NCBI RefSeq assembly: GCF_003258365.1
Contig: NZ_QHKM01000012.1
Location: 36,123-100,122 of the forward strand
DNA from: Hymenobacter edaphi
Lineage (GTDB): Bacteria > Bacteroidota > Bacteroidia > Cytophagales > Hymenobacteraceae
Reading direction: 5' to 3'
DNA: 64,000 bases
The first letter of the stretch is position 1. The number at the start of each line of letters is the position of its first letter. Shown here in pieces: positions 17,151-25,160 of the stretch. Position numbers and translations under genes: made by a program. The notes beneath the pieces were generated by a model, which worked only from the letters and a program-made list of their open reading frames with translations, was not told the origin of the DNA and searched no databases.

Positions 17151-18236
17151 CTACTCGTTCATCACCCGGTCCTGGTGCTGGATGGATTCCAGGTGAATGG
17201 CGTCGAGGAAGCGGTGAATGAATCCCTCGCTGAGGCCCAGCTTGGCGCCTTTCCGCACGCCTCGGTCCACGATTTCCTGCCAGCGGCCGGGCTGCAGGAT
17301 GGTGATGCTGTTGTCCTTCTTGTAGCGCCCGATCTGCTCGGCCACCCCCATCCGCTTGCTGATCAGCTGCAGGATTTCGTCGTCGAGGTGGTTGATTCGC
17401 TCCCGCAGCTGGGCCAGGGCGCTGAGGTAGTCCGGCTGGTCGGTGGTTTCGCGGCGCCACACGATGCCGGCCAGCAGCTCGGCCAGGCGCTCGGGCGTCA
17501 CCTGCTGGGCCGCGTCGCTCCAGGCCGCGTCGGGGTCCTGGTGGGCCTCGATCATCAGGCCGTCGAAGTCGAGGTCGGCGGCCTGCTGGGCTATGCCGTG
17601 GAGCAGCTCGCGGCGGCCGGCAATGTGGCTGGGGTCGCAGAGAATGGGCAGCTCGGGAAAGCGGCGCTTCATTTCGATGGGCAGGTGCCACATGGGCGCG
17701 TTGCGGAATTCCGTCTGCCCGTAGCTGCTGAAGCCGCGGTGAATCAGGCCCAGCGGCCCGGTGCCCACCTGGCGCAGGCGCTCCACGGCCCCGGTCCACA
17801 GCTCCACGTCGGGGTTGAGCGGGTTTTTGATGAGCACCGGCCGGTCCACCCCGCGCAGGGCGGCGGCCACTTCCTGCACCGAGAAGGGGTTGACGGTGGT
17901 GCGCGCCCCCAGCCAGAGCACGTCCACATCGAAGGCCAGGCAGTCCTCCACGTGCTTGGCGGTGGCCACTTCCACGGCCACGGGCAGGCCCGTCAGCTCG
18001 CGGGCCCGCACCAGCCAGGGCAGCCCCTTGGTGCCGATGCCCTCGAACAGGCCGGGCTTGGTGCGCGGCTTCCAGATGCCGGCGCGCAGCATGTTTACGC
18101 GCCCGGTGGCGGCCAGGCGCTGGCAGGTATCAAGGACCTGCGCCTCGGTTTCGGCCGAGCACGGCCCGGCAATGACCAGGGGCTTATCGGCAAGGAGCGG
18201 GTTGGTTTTCGTGGTAAGCGGGGCCGTGGGGTTCAT
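17151..18236 (-). CDS. Bifunctional DAHP synthase / chorismate mutase
   Basis: This 361-residue cytoplasmic enzyme has two domains. Residues ~1-265 are a KDO8P/DAHP-synthase-type barrel (VIAGPCSAETEAQVLDTC, RAGIWKPRTKPGLFEG, EVATAKHVEDCL, LIHRGFSSYG, CDPSHIAGRR), condensing PEP and erythrose-4-phosphate. Residues ~275-361 are a type II chorismate mutase (LRERINHLDDEILQLISKRMGVAEQIGRYKKDN). The fusion is known from Bacteroidota and Bacillus-type pathways and couples entry and the Phe/Tyr branch point. It is the last gene of the operon, after pheA, the aminotransferase and tyrA, 55 bp behind tyrA. Confidence 0.93.
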   Translation of the reverse strand: MNPTAPLTTKTNPLLADKPLVIAGPCSAETEAQVLDTCQRLAATGRVNMLRAGIWKPRTKPGLFEGIGTKGLPWLVRARELTGLPVAVEVATAKHVEDCLAFDVDVLWLGARTTVNPFSVQEVAAALRGVDRPVLIKNPLNPDVELWTGAVERLRQVGTGPLGLIHRGFSSYGQTEFRNAPMWHLPIEMKRRFPELPILCDPSHIAGRRELLHGIAQQAADLDFDGLMIEAHQDPDAAWSDAAQQVTPERLAELLAGIVWRRETTDQPDYLSALAQLRERINHLDDEILQLISKRMGVAEQIGRYKKDNSITILQPGRWQEIVDRGVRKGAKLGLSEGFIHRFLDAIHLESIQHQDRVMNE

Positions 18237-18291
18237 GGCTGGGAAGACAGAGTTGAGGACGAGAGAAAAGCAGGGGAAGTGGTTGTTCGGC

Positions 18292-19137
18292 TCACTTGAT
18301 GATGCGGCGGATGTGGTTGGCCTGCTCGATGAGCCGGGCGAAGGCGGCGTAGTCTTCCTGCTGTAGCAATTCGCGCATGCGCTGCAGCTGGTGCAGGTGC
18401 TCGTCGAGCACGTCGAGCACGTTCAGGCGGTTTTGACGGAAGATGGGCACCCACATGGCGGGCGAGCTTTTGGCCAGGCGCACCGTGGAGGCGAAGCCCC
18501 CGCTGGCCAGGTCGAAAATGCGCTGTTCCTCCTTCTCTTTTTCCAGCACCGTGAGGGCCAGGGCAAAGGAGGTGATGTGCGAAATGTGCGAGACGTAGGC
18601 CGTGTGCACGTCGTGCTCGGCCGCGTCGAGGTACACCAGGCGCATGGGCAGCTGCCGAAACAGCGTTTCCACCCGTTGCAGCGCGTCCGGGTCGCTGCCC
18701 GCGGCGTCGCAGATGACGAGGGTGCGGCCCGCAAACAGCTCGGCCAAGGCGGCTTCGGGGCCCGAGTACTCGGTGCCAGCCATGGGGTGCACGGCCACAA
18801 AGCGGCCCCGGCGCGGGTGCCCGGCCACGGCGGCCAGCAGGGCGGCCTTGGTCGAGCCCGCGTCGATGACGATTTGCCGCTCGGTCACGAGGTCGAGCAC
18901 CTGCGGCAGCAGCGTGAGCAGCCCGTCCACCGGCACGGCGGCTACCACGAGGTCGGCCGGCTGCACGGCCGCCGTCAGGTCGGGCGCGGCTTCGTCGATG
19001 AGGCCCAGCGCCAGGGCTTTCTGCAGGTGCGCCGGGTTCTGGTCGACGCCGATGATGCGCCTAGCCAGGCCCTGCTGCTTCAGGCTCAGAGCCAGGGAGC
19101 CGCCGATGAGCCCCACGCCGATTACAGTTACTATCAT
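18292..19137 (-). CDS. tyrA: Prephenate dehydrogenase
   Basis: This 281-residue NAD-dependent enzyme converts prephenate to 4-hydroxyphenylpyruvate for tyrosine. The N-terminal Rossmann motif is VIGVGLIGGSLALSLK. It also shows VDQNPAHLQKA, DAGSTKAALLA, VAVHPMAGTEYSGP and the helical C domain with HVSHI. No ACT domain is fused. It is the third gene of the aromatic operon, 41 bp after the aminotransferase and 55 bp before the DAHP synthase/chorismate mutase. Confidence 0.93.
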   Translation of the reverse strand: MIVTVIGVGLIGGSLALSLKQQGLARRIIGVDQNPAHLQKALALGLIDEAAPDLTAAVQPADLVVAAVPVDGLLTLLPQVLDLVTERQIVIDAGSTKAALLAAVAGHPRRGRFVAVHPMAGTEYSGPEAALAELFAGRTLVICDAAGSDPDALQRVETLFRQLPMRLVYLDAAEHDVHTAYVSHISHITSFALALTVLEKEKEEQRIFDLASGGFASTVRLAKSSPAMWVPIFRQNRLNVLDVLDEHLHQLQRMRELLQQEDYAAFARLIEQANHIRRIIK

Positions 19138-19142
19138 GGCAG

Positions 19143-19237
19143 TAGCGTGGGCTTCAGCCCGCGTTTTTCAGAACGAAATCAGGAACGAGAATCAGCCGCG
19201 GCGGTATCCGGGAGGACGCGGGCGGAAGCCCGCGCTA
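19143..19237. repeat. REP-like inverted repeat, copy A
   Basis: The left arm at 19143-19164 and the right arm at 19216-19237 share the core gcgggctt.agcccgcg with the copies at 27498 and 59457. The right arm lies inside the aminotransferase gene and encodes its last residues. Confidence 0.7.
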
Positions 19238-20402
19238 CGGGCCAGCCCGCTTCGGCCAGACGCTGCTGCGCCTCCGTGAGTACCGCCGCCGGCTGGCACA
19301 AACTCACCCGCACGAACCCGTTGCCGTTGGAGCCGAAAATGCCGCCGGGCGTGATGAACACCCGCGCCCGGGCCAGCACCGCGTCGCTGAGGGCGTAGCC
19401 GTCGGCGTCAGCGGCCGGCACCCGCGCCCACACGAACAGGCCGACCTGTGCGCGGTCGAAGGAGCAGCCCAGCGCGTCGAGCAGGCCGAACACCTGCTCG
19501 CGGCGGGCGCGGTAGGTGGCGTTCAGCTCGGCCGACCACTCCGGGCCGAGCTGCAGGGCGGCGGCGGCGGCCAGCTGCACCGGCAAGAACATGCCCGAGT
19601 CCATGTTGCTCTTGAAGCGCAGCACCTGCTGCAAGAGGTCGGCGCGGCCGGCCAGCAGGCCCACCCGCCAGCCCGCCAGGTTATGCGACTTGCTGAGCGA
19701 GTTCAGCTCCAGGGCCACCTCGCGGGCGCCCGGCACGGCCAGCAGGCTCAGCGGCTCGTCGTTGAGAATGAAGCTGTAGGGGTTGTCGTGGACCAGCAAA
19801 ATGCCGTGCTGCCGGGCAAACGCCACCAACTCGGCCAGCGCCGGCGCCGAGGCCCGGGCGCCGGTGGGCATGTGCGGGTAGTTCAGCCACATAAGCTTCA
19901 CGCGGCTCAGGTCGCGCCGGGCCAGGGCGGCTAGGTCGGGCAGCCAGTCGTGGTCGGCCGTCAGGTCGTAGTCGAGGGGCGTGGCGCCGCTGAGCTGCAC
20001 GGCGGCGCGGTAGGTGGGGTAGCCGGGGTTGGGAATGAGCGCCTCGTCGCCGGGCTGCAGAAAGGTCATGCACACGTGCACGATGCCCTCCTTGGAGCCC
20101 AGCAGCGGCAGCACTTCCGTTTCGGGGTCCAGCGTCACGCCGTAGCTGCGCCGGTACCAGTCGGCCACGGCCTGGCGCAGGGCGGGCACGCCCCGGTAGC
20201 TCTGGTAGGCGTGGGCATCGGGGCGCAGGGCAGCGGCGGTCAGCGCCTCCACCACGCTCGGGTGCGGCGGCAGGTCAGGGCTGCCGATGCCGAGGTTGAT
20301 GACGCGGGCGCCGGCCTGGTTCAGCGCCTCAATTTCGCGCAGCTTCTGCGAGAAGTAGTATTCCTGAATGGGCGCCAGGCGGTCGGCTACGGGTATGTTC
20401 AT
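19179..20402 (-). CDS. Fold-type I aminotransferase (aromatic pathway)
   Basis: This 407-residue PLP enzyme of class I/II has the PLP lysine Lys238 in SLSKSHNLAGWRVG. It also shows INLGIGSPDLPPHPSVVEAL, YQSYRGVPALRQAVADWYRR, NPGYPTYRAAV and LMWLNYPHMPTGA (usual NPxNPTG altered to NYPHMPTG). The operon position between pheA and tyrA points to phenylpyruvate/hydroxyphenylpyruvate transamination. LL-diaminopimelate aminotransferase-like enzymes look similar. The last ~19 residues (ARASARVLPDTAAADSRS) come from a REP-like repeat and probably replaced the native C terminus. The start at 20402 (MNIPVADRL) is preferred over 20438. Confidence 0.88.
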   Translation of the reverse strand: MNIPVADRLAPIQEYYFSQKLREIEALNQAGARVINLGIGSPDLPPHPSVVEALTAAALRPDAHAYQSYRGVPALRQAVADWYRRSYGVTLDPETEVLPLLGSKEGIVHVCMTFLQPGDEALIPNPGYPTYRAAVQLSGATPLDYDLTADHDWLPDLAALARRDLSRVKLMWLNYPHMPTGARASAPALAELVAFARQHGILLVHDNPYSFILNDEPLSLLAVPGAREVALELNSLSKSHNLAGWRVGLLAGRADLLQQVLRFKSNMDSGMFLPVQLAAAAALQLGPEWSAELNATYRARREQVFGLLDALGCSFDRAQVGLFVWARVPAADADGYALSDAVLARARVFITPGGIFGSNGNGFVRVSLCQPAAVLTEAQQRLAEAGWPVARASARVLPDTAAADSRS

Positions 20403-20511
20403 GGTCGTTGGGGGGCGTGGTTCTGGGTGCCGGGGCACAGCGTGTATTCAGGTTGTTATGTCGAGATGTGACGTGCTGAGGCCTGAGGATGAGGTTTTTA
20501 TTGCGTGTCGT

Positions 20512-21345
20512 TCAGTAAGTCTCTCCCTTTCGGTACAGGCCCAGCACCCGCACGCTCTCCGCCACTTCGTTCAGCTCGGCCAGGGCGCGCTCGAAATCCT
20601 CGGGCGCGTCGAATTCCAGGTCGGCGTGGAAGAAGTACTCCCACATGGTGCCGGGCCGCGGAAACGACTGCAGCTTGCTGAGGTTGATGCCGTGGGCCGC
20701 CACCCGCGTGAGTACCTCGGCCAGCGCCCCGCGCCGGTGGGCGGTGTGGAAGTACAGCGAGGCCTTGCTGGCGCCCTCGGCCGGCGCGGCATCGGCGGCG
20801 CGCTGCACCACCAGAAAGCGCGTGTAGTTGTCGGCGGCGGAGTGAATGTCGGCGGCCACGATATCCAGCCCAAACAGCCGGGCGGCCAGCTCGCCGGCTA
20901 CGGCGGCCACGCCCGTCAGGCCTTGCTCCCGGATGCGCTGGGCGCTCAGGGCCGTGTCCTCCGTCTCGACGAGGCGCCAGTGCGGGTGCTGGCCAAGGAA
21001 GCCGGTGCACTGCTGCAGGGCCATGGGGTGGGAGTGAACCTCGCGCAGGGCGGCCAGCGTCTGGCCGGGCAGGGCCATCAGGTGCTGGCGGATCTGCAGG
21101 TACACTTCGCCAGTGATGCGCAGCTCGGCTTGCTGCAGCAGGCGGTAGTTGGGCAGAATGCTCCCGGCAATGGAGTTTTCAATGGCCATCAGTCCGGCCC
21201 CGGCCTCGCCCTGCGCCACCTGCCGCAGCACCTCGGCGAAGGTGGCGCAGGGGCGCACGGCGCCGAGCTGGGGCCCGAAGTAGTGGCCGGCGGCAATCTG
21301 GTGGAAGCTGCCGGCGAAGCCCTGAATGGCAACGGAATGCGTCAT
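20512..21345 (-). CDS. pheA: Prephenate dehydratase with ACT domain
   Basis: This 277-residue cytoplasmic enzyme makes phenylpyruvate from prephenate. The N-terminal catalytic domain shows IQGFAGSFHQIAA, GLMAIENSIAGSI and the DNYTRFLVV motif (Thr-Arg-Phe). The C-terminal ACT domain (~190-270) has ASLYFHTAHRRGALAEVLTRVAAHGINLSKLQSFP, the Phe-sensing fold. It is the first gene of the aromatic operon and is preceded by two leader peptides with terminators. The second terminator's T run ends only 8 bp before the ATG, so expression should depend on transcriptional read-through. Confidence 0.95.
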   Translation of the reverse strand: MTHSVAIQGFAGSFHQIAAGHYFGPQLGAVRPCATFAEVLRQVAQGEAGAGLMAIENSIAGSILPNYRLLQQAELRITGEVYLQIRQHLMALPGQTLAALREVHSHPMALQQCTGFLGQHPHWRLVETEDTALSAQRIREQGLTGVAAVAGELAARLFGLDIVAADIHSAADNYTRFLVVQRAADAAPAEGASKASLYFHTAHRRGALAEVLTRVAAHGINLSKLQSFPRPGTMWEYFFHADLEFDAPEDFERALAELNEVAESVRVLGLYRKGETY

Positions 21346-21353
21346 GCGAACGG

Positions 21354-21387
21354 AAATAAAAAAGGGCCTCCGCGCTGCGGGGCCCTT
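21354..21387 (-). terminator. Attenuator terminator 2 (pheA leader)
   Basis: On the minus strand the 5' arm is 21377-21387 and the 3' arm 21362-21373, with one bulged base. A T-rich run (21354-21363) follows. A 9-nt stretch inside leader peptide 2 (21428-21436) is perfectly complementary to 21377-21385, the 5' arm of this terminator, giving a mutually exclusive antiterminator. Confidence 0.85.
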
Positions 21388-21411
21388 GGGGTGCTGGTCG
21401 AGAAAACTGCC

Positions 21412-21492
21412 TCAGACTGCGCAATAGGGGCCCCGCTGCTGCCGGTAGAAGCAGTAATAGCAGCCAAAAAAGAAGCAGGCGGAGCGGAGCAT
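21412..21492 (-). CDS. Leader peptide 2, Phe/Tyr-rich (26 aa)
   Basis: A short minus-strand reading frame, ATG at 21492 to TGA at 21412, encodes MLRSACFFFGCYYCFY followed by RQQRGPYCAV. It has four Phe, four Tyr and four Cys. The FFF and YY-C-FY runs come just before the codons (CAG CGG GGC CCC) that form the antiterminator arm. It lies directly after terminator 1 and ends before terminator 2 and pheA, a standard ribosome-mediated attenuation layout. Stalling at Phe/Tyr codons would leave 21428-21436 free to pair with the terminator arm. Confidence 0.85.
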   Translation of the reverse strand: MLRSACFFFGCYYCFYRQQRGPYCAV

Positions 21493-21512
21493 GAGCGGGT
21501 TGAAGTCGGGCG

Positions 21513-21544
21513 AAAAAAAAGCGCCTCCGGGGCAGGAGGCGCTT
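21513..21544 (-). terminator. Attenuator terminator 1 (pheA leader)
   Basis: A perfect 10-bp stem (21519-21528 with 21535-21544) has a 6-nt loop and is followed on the minus strand by eight T (21513-21520). It is a textbook Rho-independent terminator between leader peptides 1 and 2. An alternative pairing of 21567-21580 with 21536-21547 would break its 5' arm. Confidence 0.9.
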
Positions 21545-21584
21545 GTAAAGTCAGGGTTGATGCTGCTACAAAGAGGCCTCGCTG

Positions 21585-21644
21585 CTACGCGTGAGCGTAG
21601 TAGAAGTAGTAGCTAAAAAAGTACTGGGCCTTGGAAGTCAGCAT
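21585..21644 (-). CDS. Leader peptide 1, Tyr/Phe-rich (19 aa)
   Basis: A short minus-strand frame, ATG at 21644 to TAG at 21585, encodes MLTSKAQYFFSYYFYYAHA, with five Tyr and three Phe in nine consecutive positions. The last codons and the stop form a hairpin (ctacgc/gcgtag, 21585-21600), the expected 1:2 structure. It begins ~16 nt after the predicted transcription start and is followed by a Rho-independent terminator. The composition matches the products of the operon it precedes (Phe and Tyr). Confidence 0.9.
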   Translation of the reverse strand: MLTSKAQYFFSYYFYYAHA

Positions 21645-21667
21645 GGGGGTATTCGATGCGAATAAGC

Positions 21668-21698
21668 CAAAGATGGAGAAGCCCGGCGAGGAATGCAA
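21668..21698 (-). promoter_or_regulatory. Promoter of the aromatic operon leader
   Basis: On the minus strand the -33 TTG is at 21696-21698 and the -7 box CATCTTTG (7/8 to TAnnTTTG) at 21668-21675, with 20 nt between. The start site should fall near 21660, just upstream of leader peptide 1. Confidence 0.7.
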
Positions 21699-21872
21699 GC
21701 TTTTTTTCGGGCCAATGGATTAACCGGCTGTCAATACCCGCAGCCCAGAGCCGCTACGGCAAGAACTGCAACGGCGCCTGTTTCCGGCCGGCCCACACAC
21801 GCAGCGACCCGCCAGAAGCGGGCCGTTGCGGAGGTGAGTGAATGGTGAGTGAGCATGAGGCGGGCGGCGGGC

Positions 21873-22691
21873 TTACCCGCGCCCGGTGAGGCGGCGAGGC
21901 AAGGCGCGCAGCTGGCTCCACCAAGTGCGCGGCGAGTACCAAGGACCGGGGTAGCGTGTGATGACGACTTCGCCCATCCAAAGGGTCTCCATTTTCAGTT
22001 CGAGGTGCAACGGACGCCCGTCGTACTGGGACAGGCGACGGTACTGCGTCTGGTAGCCAATCGAGGCTATTACCAGCGTCGCCGAATCTGAAAGCGGCAA
22101 CTGTCCCTCAAAGCGGCCGTCCAGGCCTGTGCTGACCCCGTATTTGGTACCCCGCAATAACACTGTCACCCCCGGCAGCCCCTCCCCACTAGCTTGGTCG
22201 ATTACCCGGCCCGAAATACGGCCCGCTGCCCTGGCGGCCGGCCTTGACTCCTCTGGCGTAACTACTGGGGCGTCCGGAGTGGTTCCGGCTGGCGCCAAAT
22301 TGGTGGCTGGCAGCTGCTGGGTGGCCGCCCGGCTCCCGCCCGCCGGTACCGGCCCGCCCGAATGACTGCCGCGCAGCTCCTGGCTGCGGGCGGCCGTGGG
22401 CAGCAGGCCCCCGAGCGCAGCGGCGGCCAGCACCCAGGCCCGCCAGCGCGGAGCAGCCGCCGGCGCATGCACCAGCGCCCGGTCAAGCTGCTCCGCCCGG
22501 AACCGACCGCACACCCTGCCGCCGGCGGCCTGCCGCAGCTGGGCCAGAATTTCGGCGTCGGTGCGCTGGGTGAAGTCGGTGACGGTGTGCTGGCAGGCGG
22601 CACAGTGGCGGCCCTGGGCGGTCGGCGTCATGGCCTCCCACGCCTCCCCGCAGGGCCGCGGAATCTGCACGTGTATCGTGGCACGAGTCAT
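21873..22691 (-). CDS. Membrane protein with N-terminal Cys cluster and C-terminal carboxypeptidase-regulatory domain
   Basis: This 272-residue protein has an N-terminal domain (~1-65) with IPRPCGEAWEAMTPTAQGRHCAACQHTVTDFT and a later VCGRF, a conserved Bacteroidota Cys motif (C...C-x2-C...C) that may bind metal. One hydrophobic segment (WRAWVLAAAALGGLLPTAA) is followed by a Pro/Thr linker. A CarboxypepD_reg-like domain (ISGRVIDQASGEGLPGVTVLLRGT) ends the protein. The topology suggests an anti-sigma-like inner-membrane protein with a periplasmic tail (inference). It lies near the VWA/sigma locus and shares the domain with the VWA protein. Confidence 0.78.
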   Translation of the reverse strand: MTRATIHVQIPRPCGEAWEAMTPTAQGRHCAACQHTVTDFTQRTDAEILAQLRQAAGGRVCGRFRAEQLDRALVHAPAAAPRWRAWVLAAAALGGLLPTAARSQELRGSHSGGPVPAGGSRAATQQLPATNLAPAGTTPDAPVVTPEESRPAARAAGRISGRVIDQASGEGLPGVTVLLRGTKYGVSTGLDGRFEGQLPLSDSATLVIASIGYQTQYRRLSQYDGRPLHLELKMETLWMGEVVITRYPGPWYSPRTWWSQLRALPRRLTGRG

Positions 22692-22858
22692 AAAACGAAT
22701 GGAATGGTACGCGTTAGGGGTTTCGGGTTTTCCAGGCTTCAGAGCCGTGCGAACCGCAGGCCGACGTGGCACCGGGCCTTCTCACGTCAGGTATTGGCTG
22801 ACGGTAGTCGAGCTGCGGTTCGCTTTGCTCTGAATGGTCTTGTTTCGGGTTTCCTCGG

Positions 22859-24799
22859 CTAGCGGCGGCCGTAGGCGCCGGGCGTGAGGCTGGCGGCGGT
22901 TTCCATCAGGCGGATGCACTCGGCGCGGTAGCCGTCGTCGTCCTTGCCGCGGGCGGTGCGGGCCAGCTCCACGGTATTCTGCCAGGTGGCCTCGCCGCGC
23001 CGCTCCGACTGGCGCAGCAGCAGGCTCATTTGAGCCACGGCCGCCGCCCAGCGCAGGTTGTTGGAGGCCCCGGCCAGCGCGGCGGGGGCGGCAGCGGGCA
23101 GCGCCCGGCTGAGCAGGCTGCTCGTCCGGCCCTGGGGCTGCTTGTAGCGCATTTTTACCGTCAATAACTCGGTGGCCGCGGCTCCGGCGGTTGTCGGCGG
23201 GGCGGGCTGGTACTTCAGCCCATCCACCACCGGCGGGGCACCCACGGGCACCACTTCGTACAGGGCCGTCACCTGCTGGCCGGCGCCCAGCTCGCCCGCG
23301 TCCTTCTGGTCGTTGTTGAAGTCTTCGTCGGCCAGCAGGCGGTTTTCGTAGCCGATGAGGCGGTAGGCCTGCACCTGGGCGGGGTTGAATTCCACCTGCA
23401 GCTTCACGTCCTTGGCCAGGGTGAACAAGGTGCCGCCGAACTGCTGCACCAGCACCCGCCGGGCCTCGCCGAGCTGGTCGATGTAGGCGTAGTTGCCGTT
23501 GCCCTTGTCGGCCAGGCGCTCCATCTTGCTGTCCTGCAGGTTGCCGGTGCCGAAGCCGAGCACCGACAAGAACACGCCCGATTCCCGCTCCTGCGTGATG
23601 AGGTGCTCCATGGCGTCGTCGGAGGATTCGCCCACGTTGAAGTCGCCGTCGGAGCACAGAATCACGCGGTTGTTGCCCTCCTTATTATAGTGCTGCCGGG
23701 CCGTGGCGTAAGCCAGGCGCAATCCTTCCCCGCCGGCCGTCGAGCCGCCGGCCTCCAGCCGGTCCAGCGCCGCCACGATGTCGCCCTTGCGGGTGCCGGG
23801 CGTGGGCGGCAGCACCACCCCGGCGGCCCCGGCATACACCACCAATGATACCTGGTCCTGCGGGCGCAGCTGCTGCACCAGCTGCTTCAGGCCGGCCTTC
23901 ACCAGCGGCAGCTTGTCCTCGCTCTGCATCGAGCCCGACACGTCGATGAGGAACACCAGGTTGGCCGCCGGCAGATTTTCCACCGGCACGGTGCGCGCCT
24001 GCAGCCCGATGAGCACCAGCTGGTGGGCGGGAGCCCAGGGGCAGCGGGCCTGCTCCAGGTGCAGGGCGGCCGGGGCCTCGGCGGCGGGCTGGGGGTAGTC
24101 GTAGCGGAAGTAATTCACCAGCTCCTCGGTGCGCACCGCGTCGGCGGGCGGCAGCTGGGCCTGCTCGGTGAGGTAACGGCGCACGTTGGAGTAGCTGGCC
24201 GCGTCCACGTCGATACTGAAAGTGCTCAGCGGGGCCTTGCTCACCGGCTGAAACGGGTTTTCGGTCTGGTGGGCGTAAGCTTCGCCCTCGGTGCGGCGCC
24301 GGGCTTTTTCTTCCTTGCTGAAGTAGGCCGGGCCCGCAGCCCGTTTGGCTTTGCTCGGCGCCATAGAGCGGTTGCCCCGAACCCGGACGCCGGCCACGCG
24401 GCCCGCCAGCCCGTAACCCGTCACCACGCATTCACTCAGAGCCTTGGCGTCGGCAGACAGAGCTACGTTCAATGCCTGGCCGCCGCGGGCTGGTTGCTCC
24501 TGGGTGAGGTAGCCCACGCTGGAAAACTGCAGCGTGACTTTGCGCGCCCCCGGGGTGAGCAGCAGGCTGTAGCGGCCGTCGTGGCTGGTGCTGACGCCGT
24601 TCGTCGTGCCCTTCACGAGCACCGTCACGCCGGGAATGCCCTGGCCGCTGGCCCGGTCCGTCACCCGCCCGCGGACGGTGAGCGAATCCACGACGGCCGA
24701 TTCGGGCCGCACGCCCAGGGGCGTTTGCGCCGTAGCCGAGTGAACGTAAGCGCTGCTGAGGGCGGCAGCGAGTAAGGAGCAACATAAAACGGTGCGCAT
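22859..24799 (-). CDS. VWA-domain protein with carboxypeptidase-regulatory N terminus (YfbK-like)
   Basis: This 646-residue exported protein has a signal peptide (1-25) and a CarboxypepD_reg domain (~42-120: VRGRVTDRASGQGIPGVTVLVKGTTNGVS). A linker follows, then the YfbK-type region (SIDVDAASYSNVRRYL) and the VWA domain with a perfect MIDAS DVSGSM at 286-291. Further on are ILCSDGDFNVG and LGFGTGNLQDSKMERLAD, and a C-terminal DUF3520-like part (VEFNPAQVQAYRLIGYENR). It is divergent from the ECF sigma gene, separated by the 21-bp repeat array. Co-occurrence of such VWA proteins with ECF sigma factors suggests envelope signalling. Confidence 0.9.
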   Translation of the reverse strand: MRTVLCCSLLAAALSSAYVHSATAQTPLGVRPESAVVDSLTVRGRVTDRASGQGIPGVTVLVKGTTNGVSTSHDGRYSLLLTPGARKVTLQFSSVGYLTQEQPARGGQALNVALSADAKALSECVVTGYGLAGRVAGVRVRGNRSMAPSKAKRAAGPAYFSKEEKARRRTEGEAYAHQTENPFQPVSKAPLSTFSIDVDAASYSNVRRYLTEQAQLPPADAVRTEELVNYFRYDYPQPAAEAPAALHLEQARCPWAPAHQLVLIGLQARTVPVENLPAANLVFLIDVSGSMQSEDKLPLVKAGLKQLVQQLRPQDQVSLVVYAGAAGVVLPPTPGTRKGDIVAALDRLEAGGSTAGGEGLRLAYATARQHYNKEGNNRVILCSDGDFNVGESSDDAMEHLITQERESGVFLSVLGFGTGNLQDSKMERLADKGNGNYAYIDQLGEARRVLVQQFGGTLFTLAKDVKLQVEFNPAQVQAYRLIGYENRLLADEDFNNDQKDAGELGAGQQVTALYEVVPVGAPPVVDGLKYQPAPPTTAGAAATELLTVKMRYKQPQGRTSSLLSRALPAAAPAALAGASNNLRWAAAVAQMSLLLRQSERRGEATWQNTVELARTARGKDDDGYRAECIRLMETAASLTPGAYGRR

Positions 24800-24866
24800 C
24801 GAGCCAGGCAGTTAGAAGGTGATAGATGCCTGGTTGATGCGGGCCCCGGCGGGATTCCACAAGCGG

Positions 24867-25134
24867 GGGTAAAAAAGATGCGGCGCCGGGTAAATTTTAC
24901 CCGGCGCCGCATCTTTTTTACCCGAGGCCGGGTGGATTTTACCCGACCGCGCATCTTATTTACCCGAGCTTGGGGGAATTTTACCCAACGTCGCGTCTTT
25001 TTTATCCGAGTTCGGGTGAGTTTTACCCGATGCCGCGTCTTCACTACCCGATGTCAGGTAAAAAAGACGCACCGGGGCGTGCCGGGAATCGGTAGTCGGG
25101 TAAATGCTACCCAACGCCGCCTCTTTTCACCCAG
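24867..25134. repeat. 21-bp tandem repeat array with a 57-bp palindrome
   Basis: Eight degenerate 21-bp units run head to tail from 24881 to 25048, each ending in TTTACC or a close variant. Odd units carry ggGTnnaTTTTACC and even units CgCaTCTTTTTTACC, giving a 42-bp higher period. The left edge is a perfect palindrome (28-nt arms 24867-24894 and 24896-24923 around one base). Inverted partial units continue to 25134. The array fills the divergent region between the VWA gene and the sigma gene. Confidence 0.85.
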
Positions 25135-25160
25135 CTGCTGCTCCGACCTTGGTGATGGAG

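Noticed and set aside
21345..21700. A metabolite riboswitch upstream of pheA
   Set aside because: The leader is fully explained by two peptide frames and two terminators; no known aptamer core is seen.
24867..25134. A CRISPR array
   Set aside because: Units are contiguous, degenerate and self-palindromic; there are no unique spacers and no cas genes.
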